From Reyranella sp. (GTDB lineage: Bacteria > Pseudomonadota > Alphaproteobacteria > Reyranellales > Reyranellaceae): DNA of 64,000 nucleotides. How positions within the stretch are numbered: the stretch's first letter is position 1; each line of letters opens with the position of its first letter. Of this stretch, positions 7,404-16,694 are shown one piece after another. Where the stretch lies: the NCBI RefSeq assembly GCF_004297405.1, contig NZ_SCVC01000030.1:303221-367220 (forward strand), given 5' to 3'. The position numbers and the translations under genes are program-made. The notes beneath the pieces were generated by a model. That model was not told the origin of the DNA. It did not search any database and saw only the letters and a program-made list of their open reading frames with translations.

Positions 7404-10400
7404 ATGGACTCCCTTGCCGAACCGCGCGCGCCCTACCCCGGGCTGCGGCCGTTCCTGCAAAGCGAAGTCGATCTGTTCTTTGGCCGAGATGGCGATGTCG
7501 ACGAGATCCTTAACCGGCTGAAGACCAACCGCTTCGTCGCCGTGCTGGGCGCTTCGGGCAGCGGAAAGTCCTCCCTGGTGCGGACCGGCGTGCTGGAAGC
7601 CCTCGAGCTCGGCCTGCTCCGGAAGGCGGGCTCGTCGTGGCGCTTCGTCGACCTCAGGCCCGGTGGCCGGCCGATCGCCAACCTGGCGCGCGCCCTGCTG
7701 GCAAGCCGCGCCGCCGGCAAGATGGATCCTGCGGAGGGAGCCGGAAAGGTTGATCCCGAAGAGGCGGAAAGCCTCGCCACCATGCTGCAGCGCGGACCGC
7801 GCAGCATCATCGAATGGAGCCATGCCGCACTGGAGTTCGGCGGCGCCTCGGGCCCGCGCACCAATCTCCTGATCCTCGTCGACCAATTCGAAGAGCTGTT
7901 CGGCTACGACACCTACGCCAAGCAGGAGCAGGCGCAGGCTTTCGTCAACCTGCTGATCGAGAGCGCAAGCGAGCCGAGCTTGCCGATCTACGTCATTCTG
8001 ACGATGCGCTCGGAGTATCTTGGCGCCTGCGCCCTGATCGACGGGCTCGCAGAGGCGATCAACCGCGGCCAGTACCTGACGCCTCGCCTCTCGCGTGAGC
8101 AATGTCGGCTCGCCATCGAGGAGCCGGCGCGGGTGTGCGGCGTCGAGATCGAGAGCGCGCTGACCAACCGCCTGCTGAACGACCTCGCGGCCTTTGCGCC
8201 ATGGAACGAGATCGAGGTCCGCCCCGCCGAGGGCAAGGAGCCCGGCAGCCTGGCCGGCACGGCACAGCTCGACCGGCTGGCGCGGCGGGCCGACCAGCTC
8301 CCACTGATGCAGCACGTCCTCAATCGGCTGTGGACACAAGCGATCGATCGCGGCGAGACGCCGCCAAAGCTGAAGCTCAAAGACTACAACGCGAGCGGCG
8401 GCTTGCGCGGCACCTTGAGCGGTCATGCCGATGAGGTGCTGGAAAAGCTGGTCAAGGAGCGTGGCGAGGGGATCCGACCAGTTGCCGAGACGGTGTTTCG
8501 CGCCCTGGTCAATGGCGCGTCGGTCGCCGATGCGGTTCGCCGGCGAACCAGCATCGGCAAGCTCGTGGAGCTCAGCAACGGCAAGCGGGACGATGTGCTG
8601 GCGGTCGTCGAGGCCTACCGCGCGCCACGCTGCAACTTCCTCGTAACCGAGCGGGAGGAGCTCGACGAGGATACCCTGGTCGACATCAGTCACGAGAGCC
8701 TGATCCGCCAGTGGAAAAAGCTGCGCGAATGGGTCGAGGCCGAGGCGGCAACGGCGGCTTGGTGGCGCAGGCTGCGCGAGGATGCCGTCGAGTGGGATCG
8801 CCTGAGCAAGGATCCGGCGCGACAGCCCGAGGCGAACGAGCAGCTGCTGCGCGACATCGAGCTCACGAGGGCGCTCGAGCTGCAGGCGGCCTACCGTCCA
8901 AGCCCAGCATGGACGGAGCAATACGGCGGCGACCACAAGATCGTCGGACGCTATCTCGACGCCAGCGTGCAGGCCCACAACACTCGTCTGAAGGAAAAGG
9001 CCCTCCAGGAGGAGACACAGCGCGATCGACGGCGGCTCCAGTACAGAATCGGTGGCGCCTTGGCGATCGCCATCGTTGTGGCGGGTTTGACGTCGTGGTT
9101 CTGGCACCAGGAACGCCAGGGGTTCGAAGCGCTAAAGATCAATACCGCGCACACGTCGATCGATTCGACCCTGTCGACGGCCATGTCTCACCAGAGCACC
9201 GGCGACTGGCCCCGCGCGGCAACGATCATCACGACGGTCACAGCTCCCCTGCTCGTCATAGACGAGCGCCAGAAAGTGGCCTTCGACAGCAAACTCAAGA
9301 AAGAGCTCACGGACGCGCTGGATAAGGCGCTGCAACGTCAGCGGGCCTACTTCCGGGCGGGCGATGGCATCCGGCCGCTGGCACTGGAGCCGGGACCGGA
9401 TCGGCCGCAGGGCCAGGCCACCCGACAGGGTTCCCGTGAGCCGCGGCTGAGCCGGGAACCGCTGATGCATGCCTACTATGGATACCCTGCTCATCGCGCG
9501 ACCGCCGTGGCGAGCGTCTTCGACAACAGCATCGAGATCTACTGGAGCGACGCCTCCGATACGTGGTCGGGTCGCCAGTCTGTCAGCCTCGCCAAGCTCT
9601 ACGGTCCGACCTCGAGCGAGACTGTCGATGTCTCCGGCGTCGGCTTCTATGGCGGCGGCGACCACCTGGCGGTCGTTTCCGGCGATGTCATCTTCATGGG
9701 CCGCTTTCAGGATTTTGCCGCCAACGACGTCCGCCCAGTGCGGATCAAACGCCGTGAGGATCAAACGGCAGCGCGTGGTAGCCGCGAACTTGAAAACACC
9801 TACGCCGATTTGTCGTTCAGCGCTCTGTTTGCCTGCCATGCGACGCTGCCGCATTTCCTGGCACGCGACGACGATGACGCCTTTTGGGTGATTACAGCGT
9901 CGGCGGACGGCGCCGAGGCCCGCCGCCTGCTCAAGGGGGAGGCCCCGAACGCCTGGACGACAGATCCCGATCGCGGCCGCTATGCGCTCGCCAAGGGGAA
10001 CCGGATCTATGTCGGCGAGTGCAGCGGCGACGCCGAGCCCAACACCGACATCGCGGTCAGGATGGACAGGGGCATCAGCGATATCGAATTCACCGCGCCG
10101 GACGTGCTCGGCGTTGCGGGCAAAGCCGGCCAGGTGCGCTTCATCGACGTCGGGCAGATCGGCCAGTCGGCCCCACGCGAGGAGACGGTCGACATTCCCG
10201 ACGGAACGAAATACCTGCGGTTCGCCTATGGCCGCCAGGTATGGCTGATGCCGGCCGATCGTCTCGACAGCCGTCAGACACGGACATCGCCGAGGGACTC
10301 AGATGAGCGCGACGTAGCGTCTCAGTCGCGCGAAGGCACGATGATTGAATTGTGGGACGCCACAACACGCAAGATCGCGGGCACGATCGTCCCCGACCGG

Positions 10401-13022
10401 CGGTCCAAGTTTCTCGATCGCGTAGGAACATCGCCGTGGCTCGCCTTTACCTCGTCGGATGGCACGTTGGCCGTCCAGAAGCCTGTGCTCCGGAGCCCGC
10501 TTACCTTGCCTGAGCTTGCCGCAGCGACAGTCGCCATCGGTGGTGGTGTCGCGCCGCTGGATATAGAGAAATCCACCCGACAGGCCTTTGACCTGTTGCG
10601 ATCGAGCGGCGTCAAGATCCGTCCAGAGACATCCATAGGATCGCCGCTCAACTGCGCGCACGCGCTGGAGCGGCTGGCCGACGAGATCGAGCGAAGCGAT
10701 GGCGATATCAGGGCGGAACCCGTCATCGTGTTGGCGAAGCAGACGAAGTCCGGTTGCGATCAGAGGATGCCCGCGGACCGTCTCGAGCGTGAGCTTCTCG
10801 TCTGGCTTTGCGACGAGATCCTCGGCAACAGCGACGCGTCTGAAATGCCTATGGCCACGATCCGTCATCACGCGGCGGTGCTGGCGGCTCGCGGCGATCC
10901 TACGGGCCTTCGGCTCCTCGCTGTGGGTTTCAGCCGCGATCGTGCGGGCAGCGCACCACAGGCGCTGCGAGCGCTAGCGGCTCGGCTCGGCCGGCAACTG
11001 CCTTATCCCCTCCTCGACCGGGCGCGCCGCGAGCCGACTGACCGGAGCCTCAGCGAGATCCTCACGGGGCGACAGGAGTCGTCGGACGGACGCGACGAAG
11101 AAATCCGGGCACTGCTGCTCCTGTCCCGCGACCGCCACGCCGAGGCGCTGGCTCATTTGTCCGCGGCCCAGCGGTACTATTTCGAAAGCGGAGACCGCGA
11201 AAGCGCCGCATCCGTCGGACTCTTGCGCAACCGGATCGCGGCCAAGCTGGGCGATCAAGAGCTGGCCAGCCTGTGGCGCGATATGCTTCCGTCGACGAAA
11301 CCGATCCAGGCCGGCGTGCCGTCTGCCTCACCTGCCTCACCTGCCTCACCTGCCTCACCTGCCTCACCTACCTCACCTGCCTCACCCATGCCGCCCGAGC
11401 CCTACGCTGCGCTGGAGAAGGTGGCCGGCCTGCTGTCCGATCCAATAGCCCGGAGCGAGCTGTTGGTTGAAGCGGCGAACGTCGCACCGAGCAACGAGCT
11501 CAAAATCGATCTCCTGACCAGGGCCGTCGAGGCAGCAACAAGCCAGCGCCCGACGCGACTGGAGGACACGCCGAAGCTGGCCGAGGCCGCATCCCAGCTT
11601 GTGCAACTCGGCGCGCGCAGCAAGGCGGCGGCGGTCATAGCGGAGCATCTTGCGCGGCTGGATGCCCGGGGTGACGTTTCAGAGGAGGCCGTCCGGCGTA
11701 TCACCAGTGCCCTTCGCATCGCAATCGATGCCAAGGCCTGGACCGATGCCGAGCCACTGGCCCGCCTGGCTGACATGAACTGGGGTTTCGTCAATTTCAG
11801 ATGGACCTCTCGTCTGGACGACGCACGACGGGTAATGCTCGTGGCGGCGCTCGAGCTACAGGAAGCTCTGGTCGCAGCAGGCGTCAACAAGACATCGCTA
11901 CGGCTGGCGCAAGCGCGCACCAGGTTCTGGCTCGGTGTCCTCACGATCCAACGGGATGACGCCACCCGGCAAGCTCGGGCCAAGCATTTCACGGAAGCCG
12001 TCGCTTCGTTCGACAGCAAGCCGCCTATTCCGCAGACTTTCGAAATCCGGCTGCAGATGGCCGAAGCCCTGCGTTGGCATGCGACCTTTCTGCCATTCCG
12101 GTCCAAGAAGGACTTCTATGCCGTCGCCGACGTGCGCAACCGGGCGCGCTCCACCTACGAGACTCTCTTGGCGGAGATGGAGGCACACTCGAGGAGGGAC
12201 GCCGACTTCGTCTATGTGCGGACGGCGACCGTCGCGGGCCTGTCGTCTGTGCTGCGGGCTCTGGCCAGCGTCGGCACCGAGATCGCCCGGGAAGAGCTTG
12301 GCGAAAACAATCTCGACGGCGCACGCAAGGCGGCGGTCACCGTGATGAGGAACGTCTACGAGCAGGCGTCGCTATTCGAGCCCGGCCGTTATGCCGACAT
12401 CAAGGTGGACAATCCCGCGGCCAGGCCGCTTTGCTGCCTGCGTGCGGAGAACCAGGCGGAGGATGCCTGGATGGTGGGCTTGCTCGCGGGGGCGGAGGCG
12501 CTGGCTGGCGACAACCTTCCCGCTCCGACGCAGTGCGAGAAGCTGGCAGCCCACGCCTTCGATCCAGAGCGGCGCGCGCGTGGCGTGCCTGTCGACCCCA
12601 AGGCGATCGCCGCCTGCGAGCGCGAGGCCAAAGAGACGGCGGAACCGGCGCGGACAGCTTACCATCTGGGGCGTGCCTACGCCTTCGCAGGAGGCCCGAA
12701 TCGCGAGAGTGCGCTCGAGCAGTTCGCCCTCGCGGCCAGCGGCAACTACACGCAAGCCTTCTACAACCTGTCATACGCGTTCAGCCAAAGGTCGAGGACC
12801 TGCAGCGTCGTGCCGGCTCTCCTGGATCGATATCGCTATCTGGTGTTGCGCGATTACCTACAGCCGGCATTGCAAACGCTGCGCGATCACCTTCAACCGA
12901 CCGATGAACCAGTGGTGGCTTGGTTGAGGAAGCTGGCGGAGAGTGAACCCGATACGACCCGCGTCCTGCCCAAGCTCGGCGACCCGCTGCCACTCACCTT
13001 CCTTAAGGGATTGTGCGAGTAA
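7404..13022 (+). CDS. nSTAND1-type ATPase with membrane anchor and long C-terminal repeat region
   Basis: 1,872 residues. The N-terminus YPGLRPF (11-17) and FFGRDGDVDEIL is the signature of the novel STAND NTPase 1 family. Walker A is GASGSGKSS (49-57) and Walker B LLILVDQFEELF (155-166). A single membrane segment spans about 547-568 (IGGALAIAIVVAGLTSWFW), so the ATPase is cytoplasmic and anchored. The remaining ~1,300 residues look like a degenerate beta-propeller-like part and then helical TPR-like repeats, joined by an Ala-Ser-Pro repeat at 1308-1328. STAND proteins are oligomerising switches that release an effector when the sensor part binds a trigger; here the upstream TIR protein is the obvious partner. 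N-terminal family confident; the C-terminal fold is inferred. Confidence 0.88.
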   Translation: MDSLAEPRAPYPGLRPFLQSEVDLFFGRDGDVDEILNRLKTNRFVAVLGASGSGKSSLVRTGVLEALELGLLRKAGSSWRFVDLRPGGRPIANLARALLASRAAGKMDPAEGAGKVDPEEAESLATMLQRGPRSIIEWSHAALEFGGASGPRTNLLILVDQFEELFGYDTYAKQEQAQAFVNLLIESASEPSLPIYVILTMRSEYLGACALIDGLAEAINRGQYLTPRLSREQCRLAIEEPARVCGVEIESALTNRLLNDLAAFAPWNEIEVRPAEGKEPGSLAGTAQLDRLARRADQLPLMQHVLNRLWTQAIDRGETPPKLKLKDYNASGGLRGTLSGHADEVLEKLVKERGEGIRPVAETVFRALVNGASVADAVRRRTSIGKLVELSNGKRDDVLAVVEAYRAPRCNFLVTEREELDEDTLVDISHESLIRQWKKLREWVEAEAATAAWWRRLREDAVEWDRLSKDPARQPEANEQLLRDIELTRALELQAAYRPSPAWTEQYGGDHKIVGRYLDASVQAHNTRLKEKALQEETQRDRRRLQYRIGGALAIAIVVAGLTSWFWHQERQGFEALKINTAHTSIDSTLSTAMSHQSTGDWPRAATIITTVTAPLLVIDERQKVAFDSKLKKELTDALDKALQRQRAYFRAGDGIRPLALEPGPDRPQGQATRQGSREPRLSREPLMHAYYGYPAHRATAVASVFDNSIEIYWSDASDTWSGRQSVSLAKLYGPTSSETVDVSGVGFYGGGDHLAVVSGDVIFMGRFQDFAANDVRPVRIKRREDQTAARGSRELENTYADLSFSALFACHATLPHFLARDDDDAFWVITASADGAEARRLLKGEAPNAWTTDPDRGRYALAKGNRIYVGECSGDAEPNTDIAVRMDRGISDIEFTAPDVLGVAGKAGQVRFIDVGQIGQSAPREETVDIPDGTKYLRFAYGRQVWLMPADRLDSRQTRTSPRDSDERDVASQSREGTMIELWDATTRKIAGTIVPDRRSKFLDRVGTSPWLAFTSSDGTLAVQKPVLRSPLTLPELAAATVAIGGGVAPLDIEKSTRQAFDLLRSSGVKIRPETSIGSPLNCAHALERLADEIERSDGDIRAEPVIVLAKQTKSGCDQRMPADRLERELLVWLCDEILGNSDASEMPMATIRHHAAVLAARGDPTGLRLLAVGFSRDRAGSAPQALRALAARLGRQLPYPLLDRARREPTDRSLSEILTGRQESSDGRDEEIRALLLLSRDRHAEALAHLSAAQRYYFESGDRESAASVGLLRNRIAAKLGDQELASLWRDMLPSTKPIQAGVPSASPASPASPASPASPTSPASPMPPEPYAALEKVAGLLSDPIARSELLVEAANVAPSNELKIDLLTRAVEAATSQRPTRLEDTPKLAEAASQLVQLGARSKAAAVIAEHLARLDARGDVSEEAVRRITSALRIAIDAKAWTDAEPLARLADMNWGFVNFRWTSRLDDARRVMLVAALELQEALVAAGVNKTSLRLAQARTRFWLGVLTIQRDDATRQARAKHFTEAVASFDSKPPIPQTFEIRLQMAEALRWHATFLPFRSKKDFYAVADVRNRARSTYETLLAEMEAHSRRDADFVYVRTATVAGLSSVLRALASVGTEIAREELGENNLDGARKAAVTVMRNVYEQASLFEPGRYADIKVDNPAARPLCCLRAENQAEDAWMVGLLAGAEALAGDNLPAPTQCEKLAAHAFDPERRARGVPVDPKAIAACEREAKETAEPARTAYHLGRAYAFAGGPNRESALEQFALAASGNYTQAFYNLSYAFSQRSRTCSVVPALLDRYRYLVLRDYLQPALQTLRDHLQPTDEPVVAWLRKLAESEPDTTRVLPKLGDPLPLTFLKGLCE
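11325..11387 (+). repeat. Seven-copy 9-bp tandem repeat coding for (Ala/Thr-Ser-Pro)7
   Basis: Seven head-to-tail copies of GCCTCACCT inside the nSTAND gene. Copies 1-5 are identical; copy 6 begins with A and copy 7 ends with C. The unit is three codons, so slippage would change the linker length without shifting the frame. Confidence 0.95.
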
Positions 13023-13303
13023 GCGTCTCGCCGACGGATCGCACTCCGAGAAGATCCAGGCTGGACGCGAGAACGTTGCGTTTTGACGGGCTACTTGCAG
13101 CCTGCCCGGGGTAGCCCAAGAGCATGTTAGCCGTTGGTCCGGCCGGTAACCGTGATCAATTCAAGCTGACTGCGACTGCATGTACTCGGCCACAGTAGTC
13201 GGGGAGCCGAGGCAAATCCGGGGCAATTTGCCCGATCGATCTCGCCCACGTGACGCGAACCGAACACTCGGCCCATAGACGCCCATTCTTCTAGGATCAG
13301 TCC

Positions 13304-13540
13304 ATGGCAGACCATTGCAAGGCGGAGGCCATCATCGGCGCCGCAATTCTCGAGGCGGACGCCCTGATCCGGACTCGCCTCCTCGATGCAGGCATCGAAA
13401 TCCCTCACATCGTCCTCGCGGTCGACCAGGACGGCACGGCATACGTGCAAAACAATGCGGGTCCCGAAGCGCTCCGTGACTTGGCGACGGTGATCCTGGA
13501 GATTGCCGATGACTACTCGGCGGCCAAGGAGCGTCACTAG
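13304..13540 (+). CDS. Small hypothetical protein, 78 aa
   Basis: MADHCKAEAIIGAAILEADALIRTR... has natural residue composition, a start soon after a short spacer, and no competing convincing gene. It contains no recognised domain or membrane segment and looks like a small soluble alpha/beta protein (IVLAVDQDGTAYVQNN resembles a beta hairpin). It follows the nSTAND gene by 281 bp on the same strand, so it may belong to the island or be unrelated. A 136-codon frame on the other strand has an unnatural composition and is taken as its shadow. Confidence 0.55.
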   Translation: MADHCKAEAIIGAAILEADALIRTRLLDAGIEIPHIVLAVDQDGTAYVQNNAGPEALRDLATVILEIADDYSAAKERH

Positions 13541-13601
13541 GCGTTGACAGCCTTCTCGCTGCCGGGAGGTCTCTTCGGCAAGGCGCCGGCTCGAGCTTTC
13601 C

Positions 13602-14606
13602 CTATTGCTTCTGGATGTTCGCCGCGCCGATCACATACTTCCACTTCCTGTTCTCGGCCGCCATGTGTCTGGCGAGATCCTCCGCGTTGCCAGGCCGCTC
13701 CCAGGCGCCGGCATCGCGAATCCTCTTGATTGCCGGCTCACACTTGATGCCCTTCACGATCGCATCAGAGAGCTTGTTCACGACGTCGAGCCGCGTGCCC
13801 GCGGGCGCCGCGACGTACCACCAGTGCGCGGTATCGAAGTCCGGATAGCCCTGCTCCGCCACAGTCGGCAAGTCAGGCGCGGCGAACCAGCGCTTGGATG
13901 AGCTCACGCCCAGCGCCCTGAGAGCGCCCGACTGGAGATGCTGCTGGTAGGGCGGCAGGTTGTCCATGGCGATCGGGACGTGGCCCGCGACCAAGGCTTT
14001 CATCATCGCAGATCTGCCGCGGTAGGCGACATGCGCGAGCTTCATGTCGGCCAGGAGCTGCAGATACTCCATCGACAGGTGGCCGGCACTGCCGACCCCG
14101 GGCGAACTGTAGGTCACGTTATTGGGACCCTGCACCTTGCAGTAGTCGACGAACTCCTTGAGCGTTGTGGCTGGAAAGCTCGGATGTGCAACCACGACGT
14201 TTGTCACTTCGCCGACCAGCGCCACGGGCGCGAAGCTTTCCTCACTGTCATAGGGCAATTCTCTGTAGACATACTGGTTGGTAACCGCCGTGCCGAGCGT
14301 GCCGAGCAACAGCGTCATGCCGTCGGGCGGCGCCCTGGCCACTATCTCCGCGCCGACATTGCCGCCCGCCCCCGGCCTGTTGTCGATCAGGAAGGTTGCG
14401 GTCGTCGATTCGGCGAGAATTTCCGCGACGACGCGGGCCAGCAGGTCAGCCGTGCCGCCGGCGGCGAAGGGCACGACCATGCGAACTGTCTTGCCCATGC
14501 GATAGAGGCTCTGCGCCTCGCTGTAGCGGGCGAGCATCGGCGCAGCGAGGGCGCCCGTTGCAAGTCCGATGGCAAGCGCGGTGCGGCGGCGAACGACCCT
14601 GATCAT
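13602..14606 (-). CDS. Bug-family (TctC-like) periplasmic solute-binding protein
   Basis: 334 residues from the ATG at 14606, preceded by GGAGGT at good spacing. A signal peptide (RRRTALAIGLATGALAAPMLA) precedes the family core VRMVVPFAAGGTADLLARVVAE and NRPGAGGNVGAEIVA, where the aspartate and the GAGG loop bind the carboxylate of the ligand. Bug proteins are the extracytoplasmic receptors of tripartite tricarboxylate transporters. No TctA or TctB gene is nearby, so it is an orphan receptor, which is common in bacteria rich in this family. The ligand cannot be predicted. Confidence 0.9.
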   Translation of the reverse strand: MIRVVRRRTALAIGLATGALAAPMLARYSEAQSLYRMGKTVRMVVPFAAGGTADLLARVVAEILAESTTATFLIDNRPGAGGNVGAEIVARAPPDGMTLLLGTLGTAVTNQYVYRELPYDSEESFAPVALVGEVTNVVVAHPSFPATTLKEFVDYCKVQGPNNVTYSSPGVGSAGHLSMEYLQLLADMKLAHVAYRGRSAMMKALVAGHVPIAMDNLPPYQQHLQSGALRALGVSSSKRWFAAPDLPTVAEQGYPDFDTAHWWYVAAPAGTRLDVVNKLSDAIVKGIKCEPAIKRIRDAGAWERPGNAEDLARHMAAENRKWKYVIGAANIQKQ

Positions 14607-14736
14607 GGTGCTACCTCCATCGTTGGTGGAGCTGAGCAGGCGATCCAGCCGCGACTGGACCGTCGTAGAGGCCTATTCATTTTGTGGTTTCGTCGACGGT
14701 CACTTCGCCCCCGTTAAGCGACGCGGCGAGTAACAC

Positions 14737-15324
14737 TTAACTACTATTCAGCCGTGACCGTAAGTGAATTTGGGAAAACTTAGTGGCGTTATGATGACTG
14801 CCGGCGAGACAGAGAACTGTCAACAAATGCGAACTGTTATGACGGCTTCCAGCAACACCGTTTGAGCACGCGACTGCAATTCTCACTAGTGTGCTTCCCA
14901 CGACCGAAGCGCCCTGCTTCGCAGCAAAACGAAAAGGGCGACTGGTGCCCCTACCAAGCCGATCACCGCATTGAGATGGAAGATATGATGCTCCAGCGGC
15001 AGTTACCAAATCCCCTGGACAAAGGATCGTAAGCTGGCGCCAAGTCGCCCCGGCAAAGCTCGCATCGTCCCAGACCTTGAATGCTTTGGCACAAATCTCG
15101 TCGATGAAATGCAGAGATACGTTGATCAGGCCCACGCAAAGGTAGCCCAGCATCAATCCCACCAAGAGCAATGTAACGACCAAAAATCTGGTGGACACTG
15201 CCGACAGAATAGCCAGGACGACGACACATCCCGCAATGGAAGCGATCGCAAGTCCAAGATCCCCGACCAGCCCCAAGCGCACCAGATAGGTATTCCCGGC
15301 GACGCCCGTTAGGACGACCAGCAA
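14737..15324 (-). CDS. Possible hydrophobic membrane protein, unknown
   Basis: Read from a TTG at 15324 the frame gives 195 residues. The first ~75 are strongly hydrophobic, with about three membrane segments (LGLAIASIAGCVVVLAILSAV, FLVVTLLLVGLMLGYLCVGLI). The C-terminal ~100 residues have poor composition for a protein, which suggests a frameshift or a decayed gene end. The frame is open further upstream only to a TGA just before 15350, and no good start or ribosome binding site is visible. I see no family. It may be a degraded gene. Confidence 0.3.
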   Translation of the reverse strand: MLVVLTGVAGNTYLVRLGLVGDLGLAIASIAGCVVVLAILSAVSTRFLVVTLLLVGLMLGYLCVGLINVSLHFIDEICAKAFKVWDDASFAGATWRQLTILCPGDLVTAAGASYLPSQCGDRLGRGTSRPFRFAAKQGASVVGSTLVRIAVACSNGVAGSRHNSSHLLTVLCLAGSHHNATKFSQIHLRSRLNSS

Positions 15325-15456
15325 CGCGGCGCTCAGTCTGGCATCAACTCTTCACCAACCATCCGTATCCAAAGCCGACGCCACGACGCTTCTTCGTGCT
15401 GACCGCTTCGCCCAATTCTGGGCAAGCTGATACGGCAGTACTCGCCACTGTCGGGC

Positions 15457-16686
15457 TTACACGCCTAGCCGCACCGCCAGCCGTGCGCGACGCTTACGAT
15501 ACCAGATCACCACGCCGGTGACCGACAGCGCCGCCACCACGAGGCCCATGACCGATACAAGGATGCGCCCGGGCAGGCCCAGGATCCGCCCGGAATGGAG
15601 CGGGAACTGCGCCTGCACGAAGATGTCTGCGGCGGTGCCTTTCCACGGCACGCGCTCGCCCAGCGCGCGGCCATCCTGCCCGTCGAAGAAGAGTCGCGGC
15701 GGCGGCAGGCCGGTGCCGGTTCGCTCCGCCGTCGAGTCCGAGAACTGCACCGTGTAGACGCCAAAGCTCGGCGAATAGAAGATCCCGGCGACCGGCGGCC
15801 ATTGGCGGCGTTCGCCTTCGACTCGGGCGAGCGCCAGCATGTCGTCGAAATTCAGGCGCGGCTCGATAGGATGGTTCCGATCGACGCGCTCGCGCAGGTC
15901 GAACGGCGTCGGCGTTACCTGCGAAACCAGCGACATCAGCGGATAGAAGACCTCCTTGTAGAGGTTCAGCGAAAAGCCGGTGAAGGCCAGGATGAACAGC
16001 AGCGCCCAGGTCCACAGGCCGGAGGCGCGATGGATGTCGAAGTTGACTCGATAAAAGCTGCCCGACGTTTTGATCTTCCAGGCCGGCTTCCAGCGCAGCC
16101 ACCATTGCCGCCAGCTGCTGGAGGCGCGCCCTGCCCTTCTGGCCGGCAGCGTCAGGTAGAAGCCGACGAAGCAATCGACGGTCCAGACGATGGCGACAAC
16201 GCCCATCAGCCAGACGCCCCAGTCGTCGATGCCCCACATCTCCGGCATGTGCAGCGTGTAATGCAGCTCGTAGAGGAAAGACACGAAGGTCTCGGTCGTG
16301 ATCGGCCAGGCAGCGCCCCAGGCGCGCCGGCCCACCTCCTCGCCCGTGACCGGATCGACGAAAACCTGGTTGTAATCCAGCTCATAGGCTTGCCCGGTCG
16401 CGGGATCGACGCGCGGCAGCACGCTCATCGGCAGCGCGTCACCCGGTTCGACGAACAATGGGAAGAACGACACGCGGCCGCGCGGATCGCGCTGTTCGAC
16501 CCGACGCACCAGCTCGGTGGCCGGTAGCGGCTGGCCGACGCCCGTCGCTCGCACCAGGTGAGGATTGAGGACCCGGTCGAGCTCGCGATCCCAGGAGATC
16601 ACCGCACCGGTCAGGCCGGAAACGAACAGGAAGGCCGCGATGGCGAGGCCCAGCCACCGGTGCGCCAGGGTGAACGCGAAGCGCAT
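15457..16686 (-). CDS. PepSY-domain inner-membrane protein (iron-uptake associated)
   Basis: 409 residues from the ATG at 16686, 8 bases after the TonB-receptor stop. The longer frame upstream overlaps the receptor and is spurious. Four membrane segments are visible: near 8-30, around WGVWLMGVVAIVWTVDCFVGFYLTL, around LWTWALLFILAFTGFSLNLY, and ILVSVMGLVVAALSVTGVVIWY before a basic tail (RKRRAR). This is the PepSY_TM (COG3182) layout. Members next to siderophore receptors, such as FoxB- and FsrB-like proteins, are implicated in reducing iron or moving siderophore across the inner membrane. Co-transcribed with the receptor; function inferred from context. Confidence 0.88.
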   Translation of the reverse strand: MRFAFTLAHRWLGLAIAAFLFVSGLTGAVISWDRELDRVLNPHLVRATGVGQPLPATELVRRVEQRDPRGRVSFFPLFVEPGDALPMSVLPRVDPATGQAYELDYNQVFVDPVTGEEVGRRAWGAAWPITTETFVSFLYELHYTLHMPEMWGIDDWGVWLMGVVAIVWTVDCFVGFYLTLPARRAGRASSSWRQWWLRWKPAWKIKTSGSFYRVNFDIHRASGLWTWALLFILAFTGFSLNLYKEVFYPLMSLVSQVTPTPFDLRERVDRNHPIEPRLNFDDMLALARVEGERRQWPPVAGIFYSPSFGVYTVQFSDSTAERTGTGLPPPRLFFDGQDGRALGERVPWKGTAADIFVQAQFPLHSGRILGLPGRILVSVMGLVVAALSVTGVVIWYRKRRARLAVRLGV

Positions 16687-16694
16687 CGCGGTCT

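Noticed and set aside
7389..9107. 572-codon leftward frame opposite the nSTAND gene
   Set aside because: Shadow of the ATPase domain; no motif, composition typical of antisense of a high-GC gene.
11325..11387. Tandem repeat considered as a CRISPR or VNTR outside genes
   Set aside because: Units are only 9 bp with no spacers and are in frame within the nSTAND gene.
13127..13537. 136-codon leftward frame opposite the 78-aa protein
   Set aside because: Less protein-like than the rightward frame and no good start signal.
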